A DNA stretch of 64,000 nucleotides from Nocardia acididurans (GTDB lineage: Bacteria; Actinomycetota; Actinomycetes; Mycobacteriales; Mycobacteriaceae). The translations under genes and the position numbers were made by a program. Under the pieces are notes generated by a model. That model ran no database searches. It saw only the letters and a program-made list of their open reading frames with translations, and had not been told where the DNA came from. Shown piece after piece: positions 55,909 through 64,000 of this stretch. The DNA lies in NCBI RefSeq assembly GCF_016741815.1, contig NZ_JAERRJ010000002.1, positions 186,001 to 250,000 of the forward strand, in the 5' to 3' direction. The first letter of the stretch is position 1, and every line of letters begins with the position of its first letter.

Positions 55909-57408
55909 TCAGTGCGTGAGCTGCTGCACCAGTTCGGCGGCGGTGTGCGCGCCGTCGAGGAGTTTGCCGACGTGGCTCTTGGTGCCGCGGCGGGGTTCCA
56001 GGGTGGGGATGCGGACCAGGGAGTCGCCGCCGAGGTCGAAGATCACCGAATCCCAGCTCGCCGCAGCGATATCCGCGCCGAAGCGGCGCAGGCATTCGCC
56101 GCGGAAGTAGGCGCGGGTGTCGGTGGGCGGGTTGGTCATGGCGTCGACGATCTGCTGTTCGGTGACCAGGCGCTGCATGGAGCCGCGCGCGACGAGCCGG
56201 TTGTAGAGGCCCTTGTCGAGGCGCACGTCGGAGTACTGCAGGTCGACCAGATGCAGTTTGGGGGCCGCCCAGGTGAGGCCCTCACGGTTGCGCATGCCTT
56301 CCAGCAGGCGCAGTTTCGCTGTCCAGTCCAGCAGGTCGGCGGTTTCCATGGGGTCGCGCTCGAGCAGGTCGAGGACGTGCGCCCACTTTTCGATGACGTC
56401 CTGCACGCGCGGATCGTCGTTGCCGATGCGGTCCATGTACTTCTCGACCCGGTCGAGGTAGATGCGTTGCAGCGCAAGGCCGGTCAGTTCGCGGCCGTCG
56501 GCCAGCGCGACGGTGGCGCGCAGGGTGGGGTCGTGGCTGATGGTGTGCACGGCGGTCACCGGGCGTGCGAGTTGCAGATCCGAGAGATCCTCGCCCGCCT
56601 CGATCAGATCGAGCACCAGGGCGGTGGTGCCGACCTTGAGGTAGGTGGACCATTCCGCGAGGTTCGCGTCACCGATGATGACGTGCAGGCGGCGGTACTT
56701 GTCGGCGTCGGCGTGCGGTTCGTCGCGGGTGTTGATGATGCCGCGCTTGAGCGTGGTCTCCAGGCCGACCTCGACCTCGATGTAGTCCGCGCGCTGCGAG
56801 AGCTGGAAGCCGGGCTGGTCACCGGACTGCCCGATGCCCACGCGCCCGGAACCGCAGACGACCTGCCGCGACACGAAGAACGGCGTCAACCCGACGATGA
56901 TCTGGTTGAACGGCGTCTCGCGGCTCATGAGGTAGTTCTCGTGCGTGCCGTAGGACGCGCCCTTGCCGTCCACATTGTTCTTGTACAGCTGCATGCGCGG
57001 CGCGCCCGGCACGCTGGAGGCGTAGCGTGCGGCGGCCTCCATGACCCGCTCCCCGGCCTTGTCCCAGATGACCGCGTCCAGCGGGTCGGTGACCTCGGGC
57101 GCGGAGTACTCCGGATGCGCGTGGTCCACGTAGAGCCGGGCCCCGTTGGTGAGGATCATATTGGCCGCGCCGACCTCGTCGGCGTCGATCACCGGCGCCG
57201 GTCCGTTGAGCCGTCCCAGATCGAATCCGCGTGCGTCGCGCAGCGGCGATTCCACCTCGTAATCCCACCGTGTGCGTTTGGCCCGCGGCACACCCTCCGC
57301 CGCGGCGTAGGCGAGCACGGCCTGGGTGGATGTGAGAATCGGGTTGGCCGACGGCTCGGCAGGCGTGGAAATGCCGTACTCGACCTCGATTCCGATAATG
57401 CGCTGCAT
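55909..57408 (-). CDS. dop: Pup deamidase/depupylase Dop
   Basis: 499 residues. It begins [15 protein letters not shown] (metal-binding Glu), has the Dop-specific loop region near [11 protein letters not shown], then [19 protein letters not shown] with the catalytic Asp, [20 protein letters not shown] and [25 protein letters not shown]. It is a paralogue of PafA. It converts the C-terminal Gln of Pup to Glu and removes Pup from substrates. Confidence 0.95.
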   Translation of the reverse strand: MQRIIGIEVEYGISTPAEPSANPILTSTQAVLAYAAAEGVPRAKRTRWDYEVESPLRDARGFDLGRLNGPAPVIDADEVGAANMILTNGARLYVDHAHPEYSAPEVTDPLDAVIWDKAGERVMEAAARYASSVPGAPRMQLYKNNVDGKGASYGTHENYLMSRETPFNQIIVGLTPFFVSRQVVCGSGRVGIGQSGDQPGFQLSQRADYIEVEVGLETTLKRGIINTRDEPHADADKYRRLHVIIGDANLAEWSTYLKVGTTALVLDLIEAGEDLSDLQLARPVTAVHTISHDPTLRATVALADGRELTGLALQRIYLDRVEKYMDRIGNDDPRVQDVIEKWAHVLDLLERDPMETADLLDWTAKLRLLEGMRNREGLTWAAPKLHLVDLQYSDVRLDKGLYNRLVARGSMQRLVTEQQIVDAMTNPPTDTRAYFRGECLRRFGADIAAASWDSVIFDLGGDSLVRIPTLEPRRGTKSHVGKLLDGAHTAAELVQQLTH

Positions 57409-57542
57409 GCCCCGAGCCTAGGCGACGGCGGTGCGAATCGGGCGCGACCGGGGGTCCCCGGCCCCCGGAAGTGTTGTCATACGTTGGTCGCATACGCGAT
57501 GGTCCTCGTGGGCGATCCGCGCTGACCTGGCCGGACGAAACA

Positions 57543-58859
57543 ATGATCGGCATGGTCGAACCGGTTTCCTCCGCAGCGCCCGCACGGCCGGGCGCCTCAG
57601 TCACCACCGGGACGACGGGCAGGCATCGCGCCGTCACCGTCGAGCCGAAGGACGCGGATCTCGCGTCGAATCCCGTTCCCGCCCAGCCGCGTTCCGGACG
57701 GCTGGCGGCCCTCGACGTGTTGCGCGGCATCGCGATTCTGGGCACCCTCGGCACGAACATCTGGATCTTCACCGATGTCACCGGGCTGATCGGCTACATC
57801 GGCGGCGATGACGAGCCGTCCGGCGCGTGGCTGTGGATCGAGCGTTTCCTCCAGCAGCTGGCGCAGGGCAAGTTCCTGGGCCTGCTGACGATCATGTTCG
57901 GTATCGGACTGGCGATTCAGCAGCGGTCGGCGGTGAAGGGCGGGCGCGCGTGGCCCGGCAAGTATCCGATCCGGGCCGGGCTGCTGTTCCTGGACGGTCT
58001 GCTGAACTTCTTCCTGGTCGCGGAATTCGACGTGCTCATGGGGTACGCGCTGACCGGTCTGGTGGTGGCCTACGTGCTGGCGACGAGTGAGAAGGCGCAG
58101 CGGCGCTGGCTGATCGTGGCCGCGAGCATCCACACCGCCATGCTGACGCTGGCGGCGGTGGGCATGGCGCTGGCCGCGGGTCAGGCTGATACGCAGGCGA
58201 ATTCGGGACCGCCGGAACGGCTGGATCCGAATCCCTATGCGGATGGCTCGTTCTGGGATCTGGTGGCGTTCCGCTGGGACAACATGCTGATGTTCCGGGC
58301 CGAGGCGATCCTGATCTTCCCGATGTCTATCGCGCTGTTCCTGCTGGGCGCGCGCCTGTTCCGCGCCGGGGTGTTCCTGCCCGAGGGCGCGCGAATCCGC
58401 AAGCGGCTCATGGTGATCGGCTTCGGTATCGCCGCACCGCTGGATCTGGCGCTGGGCGTGTTCTTCGGCGGCGATCTGATCCTGTTCACCCGATACGGCA
58501 TCGCGCCGTTCGTGGCGCTGGGCATTCTGGCCCTGGTGGCCGAGTTCTACCTGCGCCGTCCGTCTCCGGGCCCGGTGGGCCGCCGCTTCTCCGAGGTCGG
58601 CCGGATGGCGTTGAGCTGCTACATCCTGCAGAACCTGGTGGCGGGCGCGATCTGCTACGGCTGGGGTCTGGGATTGGCCGAGTCGGTCTCGCCCAATTCG
58701 CGGGTGCCGTTCACCGTCGCGGTGTACCTGGTGGTGTGCGCGTTCATGCTGGTCTTCGCACACTTCTGGCTGCGCCGCTTCGAACGCGGGCCGGTGGAGT
58801 GGCTGTGGAACTCCAGCTTCGCGCTGCTCACCCGGCGCGCTGGGACTGCACGCGGTTGA
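57543..58859 (+). CDS. DUF418 multipass membrane protein
   Basis: 438 residues. After a polar lead of about 50 residues come RLAALDVLRGIAILGTLGTNIWIF, KFLGLLTIMFGIGLAIQ and AGLLFLDGLLNFFLVAEFDVLMGYAL, all typical of DUF418/YeiB-like proteins, then the C-terminal DUF418 segment (GRMALSCYILQNLVAGAICYGWGLGL, FAHFWLRRFERGPVEWLWN). Eight to ten membrane helices. Some relatives are acyltransferase-like, but function is not known. Its last 32 bp overlap the convergent TetR gene. Confidence 0.85.
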   Translation: MIGMVEPVSSAAPARPGASVTTGTTGRHRAVTVEPKDADLASNPVPAQPRSGRLAALDVLRGIAILGTLGTNIWIFTDVTGLIGYIGGDDEPSGAWLWIERFLQQLAQGKFLGLLTIMFGIGLAIQQRSAVKGGRAWPGKYPIRAGLLFLDGLLNFFLVAEFDVLMGYALTGLVVAYVLATSEKAQRRWLIVAASIHTAMLTLAAVGMALAAGQADTQANSGPPERLDPNPYADGSFWDLVAFRWDNMLMFRAEAILIFPMSIALFLLGARLFRAGVFLPEGARIRKRLMVIGFGIAAPLDLALGVFFGGDLILFTRYGIAPFVALGILALVAEFYLRRPSPGPVGRRFSEVGRMALSCYILQNLVAGAICYGWGLGLAESVSPNSRVPFTVAVYLVVCAFMLVFAHFWLRRFERGPVEWLWNSSFALLTRRAGTARG

Positions 58860-59556
58860 TCACTTCGGAGACGAGGGTGTCGCGGGTGAGCGGGACGTCG
58901 AGGCTGCGGGCATTGCCCTCGAGCAGCGACAGCACCGATTCGGTGAGGATGCCCTCGACCTGTTCGGAGGTGAGCGTCGGGGCGGCCCGCCAGCTGTTGA
59001 CGACGCCGTCGACGAAGCCGACAGTACCGAATGCCATGGGGCGGGCGCGATTCCGATCGATGCCGAAGCGTTCGAGGGTGTCGGACCACATGTCGGCGAG
59101 CTGCCCGCCGATGCGGTTCTTGGCCCCCGCCAGGGCCGGTGAGGCTTCGCCCTGCGGTTCGGCGGTGGCCAGGAAGCGGTGCAGGTTCGGATGCTGTTCC
59201 ACCCAGCCGACATAGGTGCCCACCGCGCCGCGCACGGCGTCGCGCACGGTGCCGTCGGGGCGCAGGCGCGGAAGTAGTTCGGCGAGTAGTGAATCCAGGA
59301 TGTGGCGGCGGATTTGCTCGTCGAGGTCGGCGCGGCCGTCGAAGTGGCGGTAGACCACCGGGCGCGGGACGTGCAGCCGGTCGGCGATCTGCTGCACCGA
59401 GATCTCGACGCCGTGCTCCTCGATGACCGCGAGGGCGGCGTCGAGCATATCGGCGCGGCGGCGGGCCTTGTGGCCGTTCCAGCGGGTGCTGCGGCCGTCG
59501 GTGGCCGCGGACTGTTTTCGTGCGCTGGTTCCGGTCACCCGCATCACGATACTCAT
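58828..59556 (-). CDS. TetR-family regulator divergent from the diiron oxygenase
   Basis: 242 residues. The helix-turn-helix reads RRADMLDAALAVIEEHGVEISVQQIADRLHVPRPVVYRHFDGRADLDEQI. The C-terminal domain (GAVGTYVGWVEQHPNLHRFLATAEPQ, TVGFVDGVVNSWRAAP) is like TetR proteins often found beside fatty-acid or lipid-modifying oxygenases in nocardiae. The intergenic region with the AurF-type gene (77 bp) holds related inverted repeats, so it probably represses that gene. A start at 59544 is possible. Confidence 0.87.
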   Translation of the reverse strand: MSIVMRVTGTSARKQSAATDGRSTRWNGHKARRRADMLDAALAVIEEHGVEISVQQIADRLHVPRPVVYRHFDGRADLDEQIRRHILDSLLAELLPRLRPDGTVRDAVRGAVGTYVGWVEQHPNLHRFLATAEPQGEASPALAGAKNRIGGQLADMWSDTLERFGIDRNRARPMAFGTVGFVDGVVNSWRAAPTLTSEQVEGILTESVLSLLEGNARSLDVPLTRDTLVSEVINRVQSQRAG

Positions 59557-59568
59557 TTCTCGTTGACC

Positions 59569-59610
59569 GATACAGCCTGTACCACTAATCTGACTGTAAC
59601 ACCCTGTATC
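59569..59610. promoter_or_regulatory. Paired inverted repeats between TetR and AurF-type genes
   Basis: TACAG-C-CTGTA at 59571-59581 (within GATACAGCCTGTACC) and GTAACACCCTGTATC at 59596-59610 share the half-site GATACAG/CTGTATC. They lie in the 77-bp divergent promoter, so binding by the TetR protein would block both genes. Confidence 0.5.
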
Positions 59611-59633
59611 AGTTATTCGAGTCAGGAGCCGTC

Positions 59634-60533
59634 ATGGGCGACGATGCCGCACTGCTCCCCCGTGAATCCTTCGCACAGCGTTTGCTGACCGGATCGGTCA
59701 AGAAGTCCTACGACCCCGTGGTCGACCTCGACTGGAACGCACCGCTGGACCCCGACAAACTCTTCCTGCCACCCGAGGTGGTCTCGCTCTACGGCACCGC
59801 GCTCTGGGAGGCCATGACCGACGAGCAGCGCCGCGAACTGTCCCGGCAGGAGCTGGCCAATGTGCTCTCGGTGGGCATCTGGTTCGAGAACCTGCTCAAC
59901 CGGCTGCTGCTGCGCGAGCTCATGGCCGATGATCCGACCTCCCGGCACGCGCACTACACCCTCACCGAGATGGGTGACGAATGCCGGCACATGATGATGT
60001 TCGGCAGGCTCATCGAACGCATCGAAGCCCGGCCGTACTGGCCGAATCGCTATGAGCGACTGGTGATCAGCTCACTGCAGCAGTTCCTGCGCGGACCCAT
60101 GGTGTGGGTGGGCGCACTGGTCGGCGAGGAGATCTTCGACGCCATCCAGCGGCGCACCCTCGACGACCCGCAGCTGCAGCCGATCGTGGCGCGCGCCATG
60201 CGGATTCACGTCACCGAGGAGGCGCGGCACATCGGGTTCGCGCGTGACGCCCTGGCTCGGCGGGTGCCTGATATGTCGAGGGCGGAGCTGGCCTATACGA
60301 AACTGTGTGTGGCGGTGGCCGCTCCGCTGTTCGTGCATCTGATGACCAACTGGCACATGTACGTTCGCGCCGGGATCGAGGACGGCCGGGCGGCCCGGCG
60401 CATGGCGCGCGCCAATCCGCACTCCCGCCGGGCGCTCGGCATCGGGGCCGCGAATCTCGGTGCGTTCCTGGATAAGCAGGGGCTCATCGGGTCGATCGGC
60501 AAGCGCATCTGGCGGCGGCAGGGGCTGCTGTGA
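59634..60533 (+). CDS. AurF-type diiron oxygenase
   Basis: 299 residues, mostly helical. Diiron-ligand motifs are in place: Glu85 in WFENLL, Glu116/His119 in GDECRHMMMF, Glu165-166 in GEEIFD, and Glu195-196/His199 in TEEARHIGFA. This is the p-aminobenzoate N-oxygenase (AurF) family, which oxidises amines to nitro groups or hydroxylates other substrates. AGGAG precedes ATG 59634. The next gene overlaps its stop by 4 bp (GTGA). Confidence 0.87.
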   Translation: MGDDAALLPRESFAQRLLTGSVKKSYDPVVDLDWNAPLDPDKLFLPPEVVSLYGTALWEAMTDEQRRELSRQELANVLSVGIWFENLLNRLLLRELMADDPTSRHAHYTLTEMGDECRHMMMFGRLIERIEARPYWPNRYERLVISSLQQFLRGPMVWVGALVGEEIFDAIQRRTLDDPQLQPIVARAMRIHVTEEARHIGFARDALARRVPDMSRAELAYTKLCVAVAAPLFVHLMTNWHMYVRAGIEDGRAARRMARANPHSRRALGIGAANLGAFLDKQGLIGSIGKRIWRRQGLL

Positions 60534-60967
60534 GGTGGGGCGGGGTGCGCCGTCGCCGGCGCGGAACCGCCCGATCGCCGCTGCGCCGATCGGCACGCGA
60601 CCATGGGCACGGCGGCCCTCCGGACACCGGAGCCGACGGCAGACCGCGTGACGAATCCGCGGAAGCCGAACCCGCGCCGGAGTATTCCGGTCCCGCGATG
60701 CTGGACGCACCCGGTGCGGAGCTGCTGGTCACGGCTCGATTGAACGGGCATCTCGATCCGATCGACGGCCAATTCCATTGGTACGGGCGGATTTCCGCGA
60801 CCGGGGCGAACGAGCTGCCGGATCCGGGGCGGGGGCAGGTGTTTCTCACGGTGCCGGGCGGGCGGCCCACCGCGGGCGTCCTACAGGAGCGCGATCCCTG
60901 GGGCGATCTGCGGATCGCCGGGGTGGGGGCACCGCCGTTCCCGTTGGAGCCCCTCACGAACGGCTAG
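60530..60967 (+). CDS. DUF4873 domain protein
   Basis: 145 residues. An Arg/Pro-rich lead of about 48 residues is followed by EYSGPAMLDAPGAELLVTARLNGHLDPIDGQFHWYGRI, the DUF4873 signature, and WGDLRIAGVGAPPFPLE. In other actinomycetes this domain also occurs fused to flavin monooxygenases. It is coupled to the AurF-type gene (GTGA at 60530-60533), so it is probably an accessory subunit or partner. Its last 4 bp overlap the convergent TetR gene. Confidence 0.78.
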   Translation: MRWGGVRRRRRGTARSPLRRSARDHGHGGPPDTGADGRPRDESAEAEPAPEYSGPAMLDAPGAELLVTARLNGHLDPIDGQFHWYGRISATGANELPDPGRGQVFLTVPGGRPTAGVLQERDPWGDLRIAGVGAPPFPLEPLTNG

Positions 60968-61653
60968 TCGCGCAGGCCGATGAGGTCGGCCATGGTGGCG
61001 ACGGTGTAGTCGAAGAACGGGCCCGCGGGGTCCATGGTGTTGGCGTATTGGCCGGTGAGTTCGAAACTCACCGCGCCGAACACCTGGGTCCAGGCGACGA
61101 TCAGGCGGGCCACCACCGCCTCGGGCACACCGGGCGCGGCCAGCGCGGCGACCGCTGCGGCCTGGGCCGCCAGGTCGGAGGCGAGCGTTTCCGACGCGGG
61201 GGTGAGAGTGCCGCTCTCCCAGGCGCGGTGGACCAGTCCGAGTACCGCGACCGGTGTCCGCGAGGCGGGGCCGATGGTGGCCTCGGGGGCCTGATATCCC
61301 GGCACCGGGGAGCCGTAGAGCAGCGCGTACTCGTGCGGGTGCGCGATGGCCCACGCCCGGACCGCGGCTGCCGCGCCCTGCCATTGCGCGCGTGGCGTAT
61401 CCGATTGGGCCACACCGTTTTCCACCGCCGCGCCGAGGGCGTCGTAGGCCTCGATGATGAGCGCGGTGAGCAGGTCGTCGCGGCTCGGGAAGTACCGGTA
61501 GATCGCCGAGGACACCATGCCCATCTCGCGCGCGATGGCGCGCAGCGACAGCGCGGCCGCGCCGCTCTCGGCGAGCCGGCGGCGGGCGGCATCGGTGATC
61601 TCGCGGGTGATCTCGGCGCGGGCCCGTTCGCGGGCGTTCTTGGCGACGCTCAT
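60964..61653 (-). CDS. TetR-family regulator divergent from the Ddn-like gene
   Basis: 229 residues from ATG 61653. The helix-turn-helix is REITDAARRRLAESGAAALSLRAIAREMGMVSSAIYRYFPSRDDLLTALI. The C-terminal domain (WRAWAIAHPHEYALLYGSPVPGYQAP-like, and VIVAWTQVFGAVSFELTGQ) matches the WHG-type C-terminus. Two identical-core palindromes lie between it and the divergent oxidoreductase gene. Confidence 0.87.
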   Translation of the reverse strand: MSVAKNARERARAEITREITDAARRRLAESGAAALSLRAIAREMGMVSSAIYRYFPSRDDLLTALIIEAYDALGAAVENGVAQSDTPRAQWQGAAAAVRAWAIAHPHEYALLYGSPVPGYQAPEATIGPASRTPVAVLGLVHRAWESGTLTPASETLASDLAAQAAAVAALAAPGVPEAVVARLIVAWTQVFGAVSFELTGQYANTMDPAGPFFDYTVATMADLIGLRD

Positions 61654-61693
61654 GGGCACAGTCTGCCACATTCGAGAGCATCGAAACTTTTCG

Positions 61694-61760
61694 AGAGCAC
61701 CGCTCTTGACTCGGCGCGACGGCATCGTGCACACTGATCTCAACAGAGAGCACCGCTCTC
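61694..61760. promoter_or_regulatory. Two matching operators between TetR and Ddn-like genes
   Basis: AGAGC-ACC-GCTCT occurs at 61694-61706 and again at 61747-61759; the second is extended to GAGAGC/GCTCTC (61746-61760). Centres are 53 bp apart (five helical turns). A lone half-site TCGAGAGCA lies at about 61672. The second copy is 20 bp before the oxidoreductase ATG. Confidence 0.75.
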
Positions 61761-61779
61761 GCAGTGAAGGGAAGACATC

Positions 61780-62235
61780 ATGGACAAGCAGACCGCCGCC
61801 ACCCGCTACATCGGCCCCTCCGGACTGGACCCGATCATGAACCGCATCTTCAACATGCTGCCCAAGCTGGGCATCAGCGTCCTGGGTTCCCGTCTGCTGG
61901 CGGTGCGCGGGCGCACGAGCGGCGAGTGGCGCACCACCATGGTGAACGTGCTGAAGACCGAGGACGGCGCGCGCTACCTGGTGGCCCCGCGCGGGCAGAC
62001 CCAGTGGGTGCGCAATCTGCGCGTCACTCCGGCGGGCGAGCTGCGCCTGGGCCGCAAGGTCGAGACGTTCACCGCCACCGAGCTGGCCGACGAGGACAAG
62101 CTGCCGGTGCTGCGCGAGTACCTGAACAAGTGGGGCTGGGAGGTCGGCCGCTTCTTCGAGGGTGTCACCAAGGACGCCTCCGATGCCGAATTGGCCGATA
62201 TCGCACCGGGATTCCCGGTGTTCCGGCTGGCGTGA
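61780..62235 (+). CDS. Deazaflavin(F420)-dependent nitroreductase/quinone reductase family protein
   Basis: 151 residues. DPIMNRIFNMLPKLGISVLGSRLLAVRGRTSGEWRTTMVNVL and RGQTQWVRNLRVTPAGELRLG are the Ddn-family split-barrel motifs that bind F420. Relatives reduce quinones and activate nitro-drugs. GAAGGGAAG lies 5-10 nt before ATG 61780. It is probably induced when the divergent TetR releases its two sites. Confidence 0.87.
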   Translation: MDKQTAATRYIGPSGLDPIMNRIFNMLPKLGISVLGSRLLAVRGRTSGEWRTTMVNVLKTEDGARYLVAPRGQTQWVRNLRVTPAGELRLGRKVETFTATELADEDKLPVLREYLNKWGWEVGRFFEGVTKDASDAELADIAPGFPVFRLA

Positions 62236-62239
62236 CGGG

Positions 62240-62602
62240 TCAGCGCAGTGCGTCGAGGCCGTCCGCGTCGCGAGCGAGGACGGCCCGCCCGTCGGCGGTG
62301 AGCACGATGGGCCGCTGGATCAGTCGCGGATGCGCGGCGAGGGCTTCGATCCAGCGGTCGCGGTCGGCGGCGGTGCGGCCCCAGGCGGCGACGCCCAGTT
62401 CCTTGGCCTCGGCTTCGGCGGTGCGGGTGATATCCCACGGTTCGAGGCCGAGTTTGCCCAGCACGTCCCGGATTTCAGCGGCGCTGGGCGGGTTGTCGAG
62501 GTAGCGGCGCTCGGTGTAGTCGGCCCCGCCGTCGTCGAGGACAGCCTTGGCGGCGCGACTCTTCGAGCATTTCGGGTTGTGCCAGATCTCCACCGATGCC
62601 AT
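62240..62602 (-). CDS. ArsC/Spx-family thioredoxin-fold protein
   Basis: 120 residues starting MASVEIWHNPKCSKSRAAKAVLDDGGADY. Cys12 in NPKCSKS is the active-site position of glutaredoxin-type arsenate reductases, and RYLDNPPSAAEIRDVLGKLG and RLIQRPIVLTADGRAVLARD (with the oxyanion-binding Arg) follow. The absence of arsB/arsR neighbours leaves open whether arsenate is the real substrate. It ends 5 bp from the convergent Ddn-like gene. Confidence 0.83.
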   Translation of the reverse strand: MASVEIWHNPKCSKSRAAKAVLDDGGADYTERRYLDNPPSAAEIRDVLGKLGLEPWDITRTAEAEAKELGVAAWGRTAADRDRWIEALAAHPRLIQRPIVLTADGRAVLARDADGLDALR

Positions 62603-62626
62603 GCCCGCAGTCTAGGAGCCGACGGC

Positions 62627-64000
62627 TCAGCGCCAGTCGACGACCCACGGGGACGGGCGCGACCAGTACAGCGGGCCGAGCGGAACGGGCTGCCCCCAAC
62701 GCCTTTCGGCCATCTCGACCGGTGCGAACACCTCGGGCGGCGGATTGTCGTCGAAGATCTCGATGAGGTGCCGCCGCCAGTTGTTGATCATCCCCGGCAC
62801 CACTTCGCGCTCCTTGTCGAAGGCGTATTCGATGCAGGTGCCCATGATGGTGTTGACGGCCTGGATCGCGCCGTCGCGGTCGCTGATGGCCAGGGAATGC
62901 AGATACGCCTCGATCAACCGGTAGCCGAACAGGTCGTGCAGTGAGGTCTGCCCGCGTTCGATGGCCTGGATACCGATGGCGGTCGCCGCCGACTCGTCGA
63001 TCCAGATGGCATGCGCCTCGGGTATCCGATTGTCGAAGATCAGCGCCTGCAGCAGCCCGAGCACCGCCTTGCCCATGATCATCAGATCCGGCCGCCCGGT
63101 GCCCAGTGCCTCGTCGATGAGCGCCCGATACGCGGCGGCGGCCACCCCGAACCGCCCCGCCACCAGCAACGCGTCCGCGGTCTCACCGCCCGCGCACTGA
63201 TCCGCGGGTGGCCGGTTGCCCGCCACGGGAAGCGCCCCGGACACCGGCAGATACTGTGTCGGCGCGTCGAGCGGAAGATCCTGCGGCGCGGGACTGTTCA
63301 CCGCCGACGACAGCGGCACCGCCCCGCCGAACGGATCCACCGGTGTCAGCGGACTGTCCACCGGACCGGGCGGCGGAAGTTCCACCGCACCGCTCGCGGG
63401 TGGCGGTAGCGGCACCGGCCCGCCCGCGGCCCCGGGCGGCGGCAAGGGCACCGGAATGCTGTCCGGCCCCGGCGGCGGTAGGTGCGCGGGCGCGCTCACC
63501 GGTCCCGGCGGTGGTAGGTGAACAGGCGCGCTCGCCGGTCCCGGCGGCGGTAGGTGCACAGGCGCACTCGGCGGCAGCGGTGGCGCGGGAACTCCCGGCC
63601 CCTCCAGCGGTTGCTGGGCCAGGAGCTCTTTCACGGTCGGCGAATTCTCCAGGTAGTTCTTTGCCTCCCTGGCGAATTCATTGTCCACGCCGCCGAGCCA
63701 CTCACGCCCGGCCCAGAGGGTGGCGAACGCACTGTCGCCCACCTTGTGCTCGAGCGCCGCACACAGCGCGTAATACCCGTAGGCGCGGTACTTCTCGAAC
63801 CCCTCCCCCTCGGCGATGAGCAGATGCGCGTACCGCAGTGCCAGATCGAATCTTTCGATATCCCCCAGCAGCGTGCACGCCGTCATGGCTCCCATCAGCA
63901 CCTCGTCCGGCGTTCCCACCTGCCGCCGCAACGCGATACACCGATCGGCCATATCGACCGCCGACTCGGCCTGCCCGAGCTGCGTGGCGGCCTCGACCGC
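62627..64000 (-). CDS. Helical-repeat protein with proline-rich tandem repeat (5' end outside window)
   Basis: At least 457 residues; the frame continues past the window edge (AVEAATQLGQAESAVDMADRC), so the true start is not seen. The flanking parts are helical and TPR-like (RYAHLLIAEGEGFEKYRAYGYYALCAALEHKVGD; AAAYRALIDEALGTGRPDLMIMGKAVLGLLQALIFDNR). A linker of about 130 residues carries PPPG-containing 12-residue repeats of the form APVHLPPPGPAS. No enzyme motif is seen. It may be a scaffold or adaptor. Confidence 0.65.
   Translation of the reverse strand, partial: AVEAATQLGQAESAVDMADRCIALRRQVGTPDEVLMGAMTACTLLGDIERFDLALRYAHLLIAEGEGFEKYRAYGYYALCAALEHKVGDSAFATLWAGREWLGGVDNEFAREAKNYLENSPTVKELLAQQPLEGPGVPAPPLPPSAPVHLPPPGPASAPVHLPPPGPVSAPAHLPPPGPDSIPVPLPPPGAAGGPVPLPPPASGAVELPPPGPVDSPLTPVDPFGGAVPLSSAVNSPAPQDLPLDAPTQYLPVSGALPVAGNRPPADQCAGGETADALLVAGRFGVAAAAYRALIDEALGTGRPDLMIMGKAVLGLLQALIFDNRIPEAHAIWIDESAATAIGIQAIERGQTSLHDLFGYRLIEAYLHSLAISDRDGAIQAVNTIMGTCIEYAFDKEREVVPGMINNWRRHLIEIFDDNPPPEVFAPVEMAERRWGQPVPLGPLYWSRPSPWVVDWR
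63445..63588 (-). repeat. Four in-frame 36-bp tandem repeats
   Basis: Units at 63445-63480, 63481-63516, 63517-63552 and 63553-63588 share the core GGTCCCGGCGGCGGTA (plus strand) with decreasing identity at the outer units. Each encodes 12 residues around LPPPG. Further degenerate copies extend to about 63360. Copy number could vary between strains. Confidence 0.7.

Noticed and set aside
63445..63588. CRISPR-like array of 36-bp repeats
   Set aside because: The units are contiguous with no spacers, are in frame with a protein and encode proline repeats.

Overview
The window is high-GC, densely packed and typical of an actinomycete of the order Mycobacteriales, most likely Nocardia or a close relative. 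It carries a Pup-proteasome system (dop, pup, prcB, prcA, pafA, pafB, pafC), the Tat core genes tatA and tatC, a WhiB protein, several likely F420-linked enzymes and the aerobic (late cobalt insertion) cobalamin pathway. From memory, gene order follows Mycobacterium tuberculosis Rv2062c-Rv2074 (cobN, cobG, cobH, cobIJ, cobK, cobL, SDR, F420 biliverdin reductase) and Rv2089c-Rv2112c (pepE, exonuclease, DUF4333 protein, helY, tatC, tatA, pafC, pafB, pafA, prcA, prcB, pup, dop). I see no tRNA, rRNA, CRISPR array, insertion sequence or prophage.

Layout. 1-10.6 kb is accessory housekeeping: a broken-off DJ-1/PfpI gene, a Ca2+/H+ antiporter with a tiny coupled leader ORF, an EspR-like regulator, a type-B esterase, AraC/XRE/TetR regulators, a DHFR-fold reductase, an HtrA-type protease, a methionine aminopeptidase, a VOC protein and an FMN/F420 split-barrel protein. 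10.9-22.7 kb is the first cobalamin block (cobN behind a B12 riboswitch, cobG, cobH, cobIJ, cobK), interrupted by a dimethylargininase/Lrp pair and a PadR-TetR-DoxX group. 23.4-34.6 kb is an inserted accessory island: P450 coupled to an asparagine-synthetase-like amidotransferase, a serine hydrolase, two divergent class I terpene synthases, then AraC, AraC, IclR and WhiB regulators. 34.6-37.1 kb resumes the cobalamin block with cobL, a DprE2-like SDR and an Rv2074-like reductase. cobM, expected between cobK and cobL, is not seen.

38.4-57.4 kb is the conserved pepE to proteasome block. dop is separated from pup by a lactate permease and an AraC gene, and a ketopantoate reductase sits between pafC and tatA. 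Hairpins mark transcription units: prcA ends at a classical hairpin plus T-tract, and pafA and dop end at strong stems. 57.5-64 kb holds a DUF418 membrane protein, an AurF-type diiron oxygenase with a DUF4873 partner flanked by two TetR genes, a Ddn-like deazaflavin oxidoreductase behind two matching palindromes, an ArsC-like protein and the truncated gene for a proline-repeat protein.

How they work together: the cob genes convert precorrin-2 towards hydrogenobyrinate and on to cobalt chelation. The island looks like a small terpenoid cluster in which cyclase products could be oxidised by the P450 and perhaps amidated by the AsnB-like enzyme (inference). The pup-proteasome genes tag and degrade proteins, and pafBC is best known as a DNA-damage regulator. 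Most translated neighbours overlap by 4 bp (ATGA/GTGA/TTGA), which indicates coupled translation.
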